The notes under the pieces: generated by a model
Told to the model about the DNA's origin: nothing
The model's database searches: none
The model's input: the letters and a program-made list of their open reading frames with translations, nothing else
In this document: positions 55,838-64,000 of the stretch, in pieces
How positions within the stretch are numbered: position 1 is the first letter of the stretch
How the letters are laid out: every line of letters begins with the position of its first letter
Made by a program: the position numbers and the translations under genes
NCBI RefSeq assembly: GCF_038002165.1
Contig: NZ_JBBOBR010000002.1
Location: 310,001 to 374,000, forward strand
Direction: 5' to 3'
Source of the DNA: Cytobacillus sp. FSL H8-0458
GTDB taxonomy: Bacteria > Bacillota > Bacilli > Bacillales > Cytobacillaceae
DNA length: 64,000 bases

Positions 55838-56844
55838 GAAAATAACCCCTTCCTTGCTTCAGTCAGTTCGGCTCGATTGGCTATTACAGAAAGCTTTTGA
55901 CCTTGAATGGCACTGATTAGGTTCTCTGCAATCAGCATGGAGGTTTTCCTTGCCGCCTCAAGACTGATCCCGCCAATGTGCGGACTCATGGTTACTTGCT
56001 TAAGCTGAAAAAACGGGTGATCAGGAGGCGGGGGCTCATCTGCAAAAACATCGATCCCTGCACCAAGAATTCGATTCTGTTTCAATGCCTCTGCCAAATC
56101 TTCCTCGCTGATCACGCCGCCCCGGGCAGTGTTTATCAGGACCGCTGTTTCTTTCATAAGCGAAAGCAAATTATAATCTACCAGTTTATCTGTTTCTATG
56201 GTTAATGGGATATGTAAGCTTACAACATCACTTCTAGAAAAAACATTTTCTAAAGAAGTGGTTAGTTCCAATCCTATACGGTCAGCCGCTTGCTGTTTAT
56301 CAGCATTGATTGTTCTCACATACGCCATAGCTTTCATTCCGAAGCCATGGACTAAGATCCTGGCAGCTTTTTGCGCTATACTCCCAAAGCCAACAAGCCC
56401 CAGCTGCTTTCCTTCCAATTCAAGAGTAAATTCTCCGTCCCTCGACTGAAAGTTTCCGCTCCTGGTTTCCCTGTCAAAATAGGCCGTTTTCTTCATTACC
56501 GCTAAGAGCAGGCTCACTGCATGTTCTGCTGTTGCCGTACTATTGAGCTTCGGAGCATGTAAAATAGGGATCCCCTTCTTTGTTGCATATTCTACATTAA
56601 TATTGTCAAGGCCCACTCCAGCTCCAGAAATAGCCTTTACTTGATGGCAGCTGTCCAAAATGGCAGGTGTAATCCTTGCCGGGGCCCGGAGGATGATTCC
56701 ATCAACCTTATTATTCTGAAGGTAGCTGCAAATCTCTGATTCGTTATATTCGGTGAATTTCTTCACTTCAGCATGTTTGTTCAGTACATCCTCCCCATCT
56801 GCATGATACATGGGGAGAATCTGAACAATATGAGGTCTGTTCAT
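55834..56844 (-). CDS. D-isomer specific 2-hydroxyacid dehydrogenase
   Basis: NAD-dependent oxidoreductase of 336 aa. The cofactor motif GLVGFGSIAQKAARIL lies near 150-165, NTARGGVISEEDL near 238 carries the family Arg-Gly, and SPHIGGIS has the catalytic His. It resembles SerA-like and glyoxylate/hydroxypyruvate reductase members. In this operon it may interconvert a 2-keto and a 2-hydroxy acid, which would fit the 52574 dehydrogenase downstream. GGAGTG precedes ATG. Confidence 0.86.
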   Translation of the reverse strand: MNRPHIVQILPMYHADGEDVLNKHAEVKKFTEYNESEICSYLQNNKVDGIILRAPARITPAILDSCHQVKAISGAGVGLDNINVEYATKKGIPILHAPKLNSTATAEHAVSLLLAVMKKTAYFDRETRSGNFQSRDGEFTLELEGKQLGLVGFGSIAQKAARILVHGFGMKAMAYVRTINADKQQAADRIGLELTTSLENVFSRSDVVSLHIPLTIETDKLVDYNLLSLMKETAVLINTARGGVISEEDLAEALKQNRILGAGIDVFADEPPPPDHPFFQLKQVTMSPHIGGISLEAARKTSMLIAENLISAIQGQKLSVIANRAELTEARKGLFS

Positions 56845-56865
56845 CTCAACACTCCTTCATGGATA

Positions 56866-58059
56866 TTATGAAACTTGAAGGTTTTCGACTATGGTGGTAA
56901 TTCCCTGGCCGCCGCCAATACAAAGAGTGACCAGACCATATTTTTCGCCTCTCCGTTCCATTTCGTGAAGAAGCTTTGTCATCAGAATGGCTCCTGTGGC
57001 TCCAATAGGATGGCCTAAAGCAATGGCTCCGCCGTTTACATTCACCTTATTAATATCCATTCCGGATTCATGGATGACTGAAAGTGCCTGAGCTGCAAAT
57101 GCTTCATTCAACTCTATCAGTCCAATGTCATCCATCGATAACCCACATTGCTTTAACGCTTTAAATGTAGAGGTGACAGGACCAATCCCCATAATTTCCG
57201 GAGATACTCCACTCACAGCCTGGGCTATGATTTTCGCTTTTGGTTTTAAGCCATATTCATTTACCTTCGCTTCATTCATCATCAAAATGACGGAAGCACC
57301 GTCATTGCGGCCGCTGGCATTGCCTGCTGTCACGGTTCCATTTTCCTTAAAAACCGCCTTAAGCTTCGAGAGCTTCCCGATATTTGTACTGCGCGGATGC
57401 TCATCCACACTAAAAAGCTGTGTTTCTCTTTTTTGCTTATATTCAACCGGGATGATTTCCTTTTCAAAACGGCCAGATTCAATGGCTGCATGCGCAAGCT
57501 CCTGGCTGCGAAGCGCAAATTCATCCTGTTCTTCCCTTGAAATAGCATACTTCTCAGCCAGGTTTTCAGCGGTTAATCCCATTGTCAGATTCCCGTATTT
57601 TTCGATTGGCTGGGAACAAGGCTGGCTTTCGGTATTCGGGTCCAGAATTTGCGCATTTCCGGCCTGGAATCCATAACGGGCGTTCCGGATATAGTAAGGT
57701 GCTGTGCTCATGCTTTCAGCTCCTCCGGCCACGACTACATCAGAGTAGCCGAGCCTGATTTGCATATCCGCATTATTGATGGCCTGAAGACCGGATCCGC
57801 ATTGGCGGTGAACCGTGTAGCCTGTAACCTCAATAGGCAGCTCCGCTCTTAAGGCGGCCAGACGCGCTAGATTGGAAGTATCCGCACTTTGCTTGGCCTG
57901 GCCAAGGATCACTTCATCCACTTGTACACCCGTATGAGAACGATTCAATACTTCCCGAATGACTTTCTCTGCAAGATGATCAACCGGGACGTCTTTTATC
58001 GTTCCGCCCATTCTGCCAATTGCTGTCCGGACAGATTCGACAATATATGCTTGATTCAT
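56866..58059 (-). CDS. Acetyl-CoA acyltransferase (thiolase)
   Basis: Thiolase of 397 aa that splits 3-ketoacyl-CoA with CoA to give acetyl-CoA and a shortened acyl-CoA. Nucleophilic Cys in VHRQCGSGLQAI (near 90), catalytic His in NVNGGAIALGHPIGATGA and Cys in LCIGGGQGI near the end. This is the last step of the beta-oxidation spiral encoded in this operon. It lies 3 bp downstream of the acyl-CoA dehydrogenase stop. The degradative role is inferred from gene order. Confidence 0.93.
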   Translation of the reverse strand: MNQAYIVESVRTAIGRMGGTIKDVPVDHLAEKVIREVLNRSHTGVQVDEVILGQAKQSADTSNLARLAALRAELPIEVTGYTVHRQCGSGLQAINNADMQIRLGYSDVVVAGGAESMSTAPYYIRNARYGFQAGNAQILDPNTESQPCSQPIEKYGNLTMGLTAENLAEKYAISREEQDEFALRSQELAHAAIESGRFEKEIIPVEYKQKRETQLFSVDEHPRSTNIGKLSKLKAVFKENGTVTAGNASGRNDGASVILMMNEAKVNEYGLKPKAKIIAQAVSGVSPEIMGIGPVTSTFKALKQCGLSMDDIGLIELNEAFAAQALSVIHESGMDINKVNVNGGAIALGHPIGATGAILMTKLLHEMERRGEKYGLVTLCIGGGQGITTIVENLQVS

Positions 58060-58062
58060 GCC

Positions 58063-59223
58063 TTACACCCCCACATAGGAGGATTCCCGCTTAAGCTCAT
58101 TCGCAATGATATTGCGCTGAATCTCAGAGGTTCCTTCGTAAATTTTTGTAATTCTTGCATCCCTGTAGTAGCGTTCAATCGGATAGTCTCTCATATAGCC
58201 GATTCCGCCATGGATTTGCACGGCTAAGTCTGCCACTTTGTTATATACTTCTGACGCAAATAGCTTTGCAATAGCAGCCTCTTTCACAACCCTCATTTTT
58301 TGATCGGTCATCCAGGCAACCCGGTACGTCATGGATCTAAGCACTTCGATTTGCATGCTGATGTCGGCCAGCATATGCTGAACAGCCTGCACCTCGATGA
58401 TCGGCTTGCCGAATTGCTCCCGTTCCTGAGTATATTGCAGGCAGTGTTCAAGAAGCTTTTCACAGGAGCCAAGGTTTCTGGCAGCCAGGCCAGCGCGGCC
58501 ATTGGCCAGGATTTTCAGTGCATTGATATATCCCTGTCCTTCTGTACCAAGAACGTTCTCGGCGGGAACCTCCATATTTTCAAAGAAAAGCTCTGCCGAA
58601 TGGGAGCCTCTTAACCCCATTTTTTGTTCGACACTCCCCAGGACAAAGCCGGGGAAGTCTTTTTCAACTATAAAGGAGGTAATTCCTTTCGCTCCTTTTG
58701 CCCGGTCCGTTACTGCCATCACGGTAAAGACATGCCCGTCAACTGCATTTGTAATATAATGCTTGGATCCGTTTAATATATATTTATCACCCTTTCTGAC
58801 AGCAGTCGTTTTCAGTGCCGCTGCGTTCGAGCCAGCGCTCGGTTCAGTTAAAGCAAAAGCGCCGATCCATTCCCCTGTTGCCATTTTCGGCAAGTATTTT
58901 TGCTTTTGCTCTTCTGTTCCAAGCTCCACTATTCCTACAGAGCCGATTCCCGTATGTGCCCCTATTAAAGTGGTATAGCCATTATGTGTTTTGCCAAGCT
59001 CTTCGTAAATGGCGCACTTTCCAACCATGTCCAGGCCGAGCCCGCCATATTCTTCCGGAATGCTTAATCCGAATAAGCCCATTTCCTTGGACATCTCCAC
59101 CAGCTTTTCCGGTATCATATCTTTTTCTTCAATTTCCATCGCCAATGGTTCTGCTTCTTCTTTTACAAATTTACGCACATTTTCCCTTAAAAAATTTATA
59201 TCTTCAGAAAAATTAAAGTCCAT
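58063..59223 (-). CDS. Acyl-CoA dehydrogenase
   Basis: FAD enzyme of about 386 aa that makes trans-2-enoyl-CoA. Motifs: [15 protein letters not shown] (FAD/substrate loop), the flexible segment QMLADISMQ, and the catalytic Glu in [18 protein letters not shown] near the C-terminus. ATG at 59223 ([12 protein letters not shown]) is chosen because AAGGGAG lies upstream and the N-terminus then matches the family; the longer frame overlaps the enoyl-CoA hydratase gene. Chain-length specificity unknown. Confidence 0.94.
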   Translation of the reverse strand: MDFNFSEDINFLRENVRKFVKEEAEPLAMEIEEKDMIPEKLVEMSKEMGLFGLSIPEEYGGLGLDMVGKCAIYEELGKTHNGYTTLIGAHTGIGSVGIVELGTEEQKQKYLPKMATGEWIGAFALTEPSAGSNAAALKTTAVRKGDKYILNGSKHYITNAVDGHVFTVMAVTDRAKGAKGITSFIVEKDFPGFVLGSVEQKMGLRGSHSAELFFENMEVPAENVLGTEGQGYINALKILANGRAGLAARNLGSCEKLLEHCLQYTQEREQFGKPIIEVQAVQHMLADISMQIEVLRSMTYRVAWMTDQKMRVVKEAAIAKLFASEVYNKVADLAVQIHGGIGYMRDYPIERYYRDARITKIYEGTSEIQRNIIANELKRESSYVGV

Positions 59224-59236
59224 TTCTGTCTCTCCC

Positions 59237-60016
59237 TTATTGGTTAGTAAACTCTGCCGTTCTTTTTTCCAGGAATGCTGCCGTACCTTCTCTTTTGTCC
59301 TCTGTCCCAAAAGCTACAGCCTGTGAAAGCTTCTCAATCAGCATGGCTGTCTCCAGATCAATATCAAAGCCTTTGTGGACTGCAAGCTTTGCCAGCTTGA
59401 TTGCAACCGGGCCTTTTTTAAGAATTTGAGAGGCAACCTCCTCTGCTGTCGCATCCAATTCATCATCGGCTGCAAGGTATGTAACCAGACCGATTCTTTC
59501 GGCTTCTTCTCCATCTATAATTTTGCCTGTCAGGATCATGTCAAGTGCCCTTCCCTTGCCAACCACCCTGGACAGGCGCTGTGTTCCGCCTGCTCCAGGA
59601 ATGATGCCCAGGTTAAGCTCCGGCAAGCCGAATTTTGCTTTTTTCGCTGCGATCCGAATGTCACAGGCAAGGGCCAGCTCGCACCCTCCACCCAGTGCAT
59701 ACCCCTTTACAGCTGCAATCGTTACTTTGCCCGATTGTTCGATTTTTTTGTAAAGCCCCTGCATGCCCGGAATCAATGCCTCAAGCATTTTTCTTTCATG
59801 AAGCTGTTTTATATCCGCTCCTGCTGCAAAAGACTTCTCCCCTGCTCCCTGAATGATGATGCATTTCACCTCATCATTTGCTTCTGCCCAGCTAAAGGCA
59901 TCTCCAAGCTCCTGGAGCGTCTCCTGATTTAAAGCATTACGCTGTTCAGGACGGTTAATGGTCAGCCACATAACCCCCTGTTCGATTTGAACAAGCAGAT
60001 TTTCGTATTGATGCAC
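59237..60016 (-). CDS. Enoyl-CoA hydratase
   Basis: Crotonase-fold enzyme of about 259 aa that hydrates enoyl-CoA to 3-hydroxyacyl-CoA. Motifs: [11 protein letters not shown] (oxyanion hole), [13 protein letters not shown] and the catalytic Glu in [23 protein letters not shown] at 60016 follows AAGGGGTGA and gives the normal N-terminus, so the extra 30 codons of the longer frame are not used. It is 11 bp after the 3-hydroxybutyryl-CoA dehydrogenase gene. Confidence 0.94.
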   Translation of the reverse strand: MHQYENLLVQIEQGVMWLTINRPEQRNALNQETLQELGDAFSWAEANDEVKCIIIQGAGEKSFAAGADIKQLHERKMLEALIPGMQGLYKKIEQSGKVTIAAVKGYALGGGCELALACDIRIAAKKAKFGLPELNLGIIPGAGGTQRLSRVVGKGRALDMILTGKIIDGEEAERIGLVTYLAADDELDATAEEVASQILKKGPVAIKLAKLAVHKGFDIDLETAMLIEKLSQAVAFGTEDKREGTAAFLEKRTAEFTNQ

Positions 60017-60027
60017 GTTCTCACCCC

Positions 60028-60873
60028 TTAAGAATATTGATAGAATCCGCTCCCGCTCTTTTTCCCCAGCCGTCCGGCTTTTACATATTTGATAAGAAGC
60101 GGGCAAGGGCGGTACTTCTCCCCAAGTGTCTGGTATAGATACTCCATATTGCGCAGCCGGGTATCCAGGCCTACTAAATCCGCCAGTGCAAGCGGGCCCA
60201 TCGGGTGATTAAGCCCCAGCTTCAGGGCTTTATCGATATCTTCAGCAGAGGCTACTCCTTCCATCAGCATGTTCATCGCTTCATTGCCGATCAGGCAATT
60301 CATCCTGGAAGTGACAAATCCCGGAAATTCATTTACTTCAACGGTTTCCTTCTTAAGCTTTTCACCGACTTCTTTCACCAAGCGGACCGTGTCATCAGAT
60401 GTTTCCAGTCCACGGATAATTTCAATCAGCTTCATTTTGTGGACCGGATTAAAGAAGTGCATGGCCACCACTTTATCGGGCCGTGATGTTTGTGCCCCAA
60501 TTTCCGTTGGGCTCATTGTTGAAGTATTGGTGGCCAGAATGGTTCCCTGGGAACAGATGCTGTCCAGCTTTTTAAAAATATCAATCTTCAATTCTATCTT
60601 TTCCAGGACTGCTTCAATGACAAGGTCCGCATTTTTCGCAGCTGCCTCTAAGTCTGTTTCAAAATGAAGCCGGTCTTTTGCCATCCCATATTGTTCTTCT
60701 GAAATAAACCCTTTTTGAAGACTGCCTTCCAATAAGCTATAAATATCGTTTTTGGCTTTATCTACTATTTCCTGATTAATGTCATTCAAGTAAACTTCAA
60801 ATCCCGAAACGGCACAGGCATAAGCAATCCCTTTTCCCATTACACCTGAACCTACTACTGTGATGGTGTTCAT
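60028..60873 (-). CDS. 3-hydroxyacyl-CoA (3-hydroxybutyryl-CoA) dehydrogenase
   Basis: NAD enzyme of 281 aa, single polypeptide type (Hbd/PaaH/MmgB). Cofactor motif VVGSGVMGKGIAYACA at the N-terminus, catalytic His in MHFFNPVHKMKLIEII with Asn in SRMNCL, and the C-terminal helical domain with GLNHPMGPLALADLVG. It supplies the third step of beta-oxidation here. It lies 11 bp downstream of the TRAP permease gene, linking uptake and breakdown on one transcript. Confidence 0.94.
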   Translation of the reverse strand: MNTITVVGSGVMGKGIAYACAVSGFEVYLNDINQEIVDKAKNDIYSLLEGSLQKGFISEEQYGMAKDRLHFETDLEAAAKNADLVIEAVLEKIELKIDIFKKLDSICSQGTILATNTSTMSPTEIGAQTSRPDKVVAMHFFNPVHKMKLIEIIRGLETSDDTVRLVKEVGEKLKKETVEVNEFPGFVTSRMNCLIGNEAMNMLMEGVASAEDIDKALKLGLNHPMGPLALADLVGLDTRLRNMEYLYQTLGEKYRPCPLLIKYVKAGRLGKKSGSGFYQYS

Positions 60874-60884
60874 TCTGTTCCCCC

Positions 60885-62852
60885 TTAGTTTGATAATGTA
60901 TTGGCCACTGTATTTCTAGGTACGAACTTTTGATATAAAAACATTGCCGCCAGGATCGCAAAGCCAATGATGTCTGACAAAAATCCCGGGTTGACCATCA
61001 GAAGAGCCCCGATAAAAAGAACGGCTCTTTCATACCAATATGAATGTCGGAACAGCCATCCTTCTGCAGCCCAGGCAATTCCAATAATTCCAATGATGGA
61101 GGTTGCAACAGATAGAATAATATCCGGAGCGTCTCCAACTAGCAGCAGCGTTTCCCCATATACAAACATATAAGGGACAATAAATGCCGCGAGGCCAAGC
61201 CTTACTGCAGTTAAGCCTGTTTTCATAGGCTCAGAACCGGCAAGCCCTGCCGCTGCAAATGCAGCCAGTGCTACTGGCGGAGTTATGGCAGATAACGCTG
61301 CAAAATAAAAAACAAACATATGGGCTGCAAGCGGGGACACACCCAGCTCGATTAATGCAGGAATGGTAAGCGGAACCTGTACAATGTATGCCGCAACAGT
61401 TGGGAGCCCCATTCCAAGAATGATGCTCGTAATCATCGTGAATACAAGCGTAATAATTAAAATGCCGCCTGATAAATCAATGATCAAGCTGCTGAACTTA
61501 AGGCCTATCCCGGTAAGCCCAATAATCCCGATGATAAAACCGGATGCCGCACAGGCAATAGCCGTCTCAATGGCAGCTCTGGCTCCTAAATCCAATGCCT
61601 TGAAGATCTTAGAGAAAGATAATCTTGTTGCCCCTTTTAAAGCGGCAACCAATATCGTCACCCCGATAGAGTAGAGACCAGCCTTCATTGGTGAAGAGCC
61701 GGATGCAAGCATGACCACAATCACTACTAAGGGGATAAAGAACATGAATCCGGTTTTCAAAACACTCGAAACCTTTGGAAGTTCCTCTTTCTTTAAACCA
61801 ACGAGCCCCAAACGCCTTGCCCTCATATCGACCTGGAAATACAGGCAGCAGTAATAGAGGACTGCAGGAATTATCGCAGCTATGGCTATGTCCATATAAG
61901 GCACACCTAAATAGGAAGCAATGATGAAAGCCGAAGCCCCCATGATCGGCGGCATGATCTGGCCGCCCGTAGAGGAAACCGCTTCAACCGCAGCTGCAAA
62001 GTGACTCTTATAGCCTGTTTTCTTCATTAATGGAATCGTAAAGGCACCCGTTGTAACTGTGTTAGCAACCGCACTTCCTGAAATGGTTCCCAAAATGGAG
62101 CTTGCGACGATCGCCGTTTTGGCAGGACCTCCGCGATATTTCCCCATCCCGGCCACTGATAAATCGATAAAAAATTGACCTGCTCCCGAAACCTCTAAAA
62201 ACTTTCCGAAGAGAATAAATAGAAAAATAAAGGTGGCTGATACCCCAAGAGGAGTACTGAAAATACCAGTCACTGTATAAAAGAGGTGATCAATAATCCA
62301 CATCATGGTAAATTCACGATGGGAAAGTGACCCCGTAATCAGATGACCCCAAACTCCGTAAACGATGCAAATGAAGATAATAATCACCAGTGTATTTCCA
62401 ATCACGCGGCGCGTTGCTTCAATCAGCAGCAAGCCGGATATGATTCCTATTGCAATTTCCAGTGCTGTCAGCGGCTCAATATAACTCATCCGTGATGAAA
62501 TGACCTGGGAATTCATCACATAATAGGAATAACAGGCAATGGACAAAACCATAAACAGCCAATCATACCAGGGGATGCTTTCATTTTTTACCGCCTTCTT
62601 GGAAGGCTTATATATGGCAAATGTTAAAGCCAGCGCAAATGCCAGGTGTGCCGACCGCTGCAGGATGGATTCGAATACCCCAAAGAAAGCTGTATACAAA
62701 TGAAAAAGAGACATTAAGACGGCAATAATGGAAATGATTTTGGCAGCCGCGCCCTTTAATAGGCGCAGCTTGCTGTTCAGATTTCCATCTTCGTCATATT
62801 CCGCAATCACTTTTGAAGCTTCTGCTTCCGTTACGTCATGTTTAGACATCAT
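60885..62852 (-). CDS. Fused TRAP transporter permease (4TM-12TM)
   Basis: Membrane protein of 655 aa joining the small and large TRAP subunits, as is usual for TAXI-type systems. About 16-18 hydrophobic segments. The large-subunit region has VEAVSSTGGQIMPPIMGASAF near 285-305 and ILGMGLPTVAAYIV near 470. With the solute-binding protein encoded upstream, it would import an organic acid using an ion gradient. TAXI substrates are usually dicarboxylates or amino acids such as glutamate; here the operon points to a carboxylate fed to beta-oxidation. AAGGTGA lies before ATG. Confidence 0.92.
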   Translation of the reverse strand: MMSKHDVTEAEASKVIAEYDEDGNLNSKLRLLKGAAAKIISIIAVLMSLFHLYTAFFGVFESILQRSAHLAFALALTFAIYKPSKKAVKNESIPWYDWLFMVLSIACYSYYVMNSQVISSRMSYIEPLTALEIAIGIISGLLLIEATRRVIGNTLVIIIFICIVYGVWGHLITGSLSHREFTMMWIIDHLFYTVTGIFSTPLGVSATFIFLFILFGKFLEVSGAGQFFIDLSVAGMGKYRGGPAKTAIVASSILGTISGSAVANTVTTGAFTIPLMKKTGYKSHFAAAVEAVSSTGGQIMPPIMGASAFIIASYLGVPYMDIAIAAIIPAVLYYCCLYFQVDMRARRLGLVGLKKEELPKVSSVLKTGFMFFIPLVVIVVMLASGSSPMKAGLYSIGVTILVAALKGATRLSFSKIFKALDLGARAAIETAIACAASGFIIGIIGLTGIGLKFSSLIIDLSGGILIITLVFTMITSIILGMGLPTVAAYIVQVPLTIPALIELGVSPLAAHMFVFYFAALSAITPPVALAAFAAAGLAGSEPMKTGLTAVRLGLAAFIVPYMFVYGETLLLVGDAPDIILSVATSIIGIIGIAWAAEGWLFRHSYWYERAVLFIGALLMVNPGFLSDIIGFAILAAMFLYQKFVPRNTVANTLSN

Positions 62853-62883
62853 TTCACCTTCTTTTTAAAAGGATTATTTTGCT

Positions 62884-63882
62884 TTATTTAAGTGCCCCGA
62901 CTTCCTTGTAATATTTCTCTGCACCCGGGTGAAGCTTGCCCACGTTGTTTTGCACTGAATACTCTGCATTAAAGTCTTTCATAATCGGGGATAATGTCGT
63001 CCATGTATCTTTTTCTTCTACCATCATTTTTGTGAGCTTATAAACCGACTCTTCGTCCATTAGATCATCATTAACCAGCAGAACCGTATAGCCGGCAACC
63101 GTTTTAACATCTTCTTTCACATTCGAATAAGTTCCGCCTTCAATGTCATATTCCAAATATCCTTCATTTAACTCATGCAGGCCTTTTACTGTATCATCAT
63201 CCAAAGGAATCAGGCGGATTCCGAGGGTTGTATCCAGCTCCTGGAAAGTGGAAACCGGTGCAGAAACCATCCCTACAATGGCATCGATATGTCCGTCACG
63301 CAGAAGGTCGGCTCCATCAGCCGTTCCGATATATTCAATGCCGCCAAGATCGTCATAGCTCATGTCATTCAGCTTTAAAATATCCAGGAATGCCAGCTCT
63401 CCGCTGTATCCTTTAATTCCCGGGCTTACCTTCTTTCCCTTTAAATCTTTCACGGACTTTATATCAGAATCTGCCCGAACAACGATCTGGAATACATTTG
63501 GATACAGGGTTGCAACCGTGCTGACATTATCCACTTTTTCTTTAAAAGCATTGATACCGTTCAATGCCTCAGGCACTGTTTGGCCATTACTGAATCCAAG
63601 AGCAAACGTGCCCTGGCTTAAGCCCAAAAGATTGGAAACAGATCCGCCCTCTACTACCGTAACGGAGGATTCCGGATAGACTTCCTTCATTTTCTCTCCC
63701 ATCGCCCCTGACAATGTGTACCAGAAACCGCCTACTGTTGCAGAACCGAAAGCCATATCCCGCGGGGCTCCTTCTGCTCCTCCGCCTTCGCTTGCTTTAC
63801 CGTTGCTTCCCGCCTCATCCGAAGAACAGGCTGCCAATACGACTAACATAAAAGCCATTATAACTGCCAATAATTTTTTCAA
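62884..63882 (-). CDS. TAXI-family TRAP solute-binding lipoprotein
   Basis: Extracellular binding protein of about 332 aa. Lipobox LAAC near residue 19 after a basic start, then a TAXI fold beginning FGSATVGGFWYTLSGAMGEK, with ALGFSNGQ and KGKKVSPGIKGYSGEL. TTG at 63882 follows AAGGGGG; the longer frame to 63942 would run into the preceding gene. It delivers ligand to the fused TRAP permease 31 bp downstream. Ligand cannot be read from sequence. Confidence 0.93.
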   Translation of the reverse strand: MKKLLAVIMAFMLVVLAACSSDEAGSNGKASEGGGAEGAPRDMAFGSATVGGFWYTLSGAMGEKMKEVYPESSVTVVEGGSVSNLLGLSQGTFALGFSNGQTVPEALNGINAFKEKVDNVSTVATLYPNVFQIVVRADSDIKSVKDLKGKKVSPGIKGYSGELAFLDILKLNDMSYDDLGGIEYIGTADGADLLRDGHIDAIVGMVSAPVSTFQELDTTLGIRLIPLDDDTVKGLHELNEGYLEYDIEGGTYSNVKEDVKTVAGYTVLLVNDDLMDEESVYKLTKMMVEEKDTWTTLSPIMKDFNAEYSVQNNVGKLHPGAEKYYKEVGALK

Positions 63883-63895
63883 CTTTTTTTCCCCC

Positions 63896-64000
63896 TTAAT
63901 TTGTTTCCATTTTGGTTTTTTCGAGCACATGGAATTCAGCATCTGTCATCTCCCGCAATGCTTCAATCGAAACATCGGAGAGAGTTTCTATGAGGTGCAT
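63896..64000 (-). CDS. 3' end of an upstream gene cut by the window edge
   Basis: An open frame of at least 34 codons entering from the right edge and ending TAA at 63896-63898. Its last residues include DVSIEALREMTDAEFHVLEK, acidic and helical. It lies 13 bp before the TAXI protein start on the same strand, so it is probably the preceding operon member. Family not recognisable from this piece. Confidence 0.5.
   Translation of the reverse strand: MHLIETLSDVSIEALREMTDAEFHVLEKTKMETN

Noticed and set aside
57125-57676. 183-aa open frame opposite the thiolase gene
   Set aside because: Shadow of the thiolase codons in higher-GC DNA; composition is not protein-like.
59375-59932. 185-aa open frame opposite the enoyl-CoA hydratase gene
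   Set aside because: Antisense shadow, rich in Cys and Phe, no start signals.

Overview
The window looks like a Bacillaceae chromosome. Start codons are often TTG or GTG behind strong AGGAGG-type ribosome sites. Recognisable Firmicute relatives include TagO, TagG/TagH, LytB/LytC, an LCP (LytR-type) protein, PbpC and YknW/YknX. Genus is not decidable by eye; a Cytobacillus/Mesobacillus-like organism is only a guess. No outer-membrane or lipid A genes are present.

Layout. (1) 1-7376, minus strand: a Wzx-type surface polysaccharide locus with two GT4 glycosyltransferases, WbpA- and WbpB-like enzymes making an amino-uronic sugar nucleotide, a flippase, and a TagO/WecA-type initiating transferase. 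(2) 7643-16637, minus: four secreted proteins with three cell-wall-binding (CWB2) modules each, carrying a LytC-like amidase, a PIG-L deacetylase, a LytB/SpoIID domain and a second amidase, then a UDP-sugar epimerase. (3) 16992-17930, plus: an LCP ligase with a clear promoter. (4) 17971-19693: a dead IS3/IS150-type element. (5) 20294-33577, minus: complete Kdo synthesis (kdsB, kdsA, kdsD, kdsC), KpsS-like and KpsC-like Kdo transferases (KpsC partly duplicated), a HIT protein, a TagG/TagH-type ABC exporter and a large GT2/capsule-synthesis fusion. (6) 33859-38984: two more CWB2 proteins (a subtilase and a PPC-like protein) around a decayed glycosylation locus. (7) 39222-46537: small genes, an acyltransferase, an HTH-TPR regulator followed by a secreted peptide with four GIPSEH copies, a second HTH-TPR regulator, and a LysM-NlpC/P60 hydrolase. 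(8) 46572-51035: YknX-like and Yip1-like proteins and a PBP3-like transpeptidase. (9) 51210-64000, minus: a long catabolic operon with a TAXI-TRAP importer and a full beta-oxidation spiral.

How it fits together. Regions 1-6 read as a cell-envelope island: two export routes for surface polymers (flippase and ABC), an LCP enzyme that could attach polymer to peptidoglycan, and a set of CWB2 proteins that probably bind an anionic wall polymer.

The two most unusual items are the Kdo/Kps capsule pathway in a Gram-positive setting and the regulator/peptide pair whose pheromone-like hexapeptide is repeated four times with different codons in each copy.
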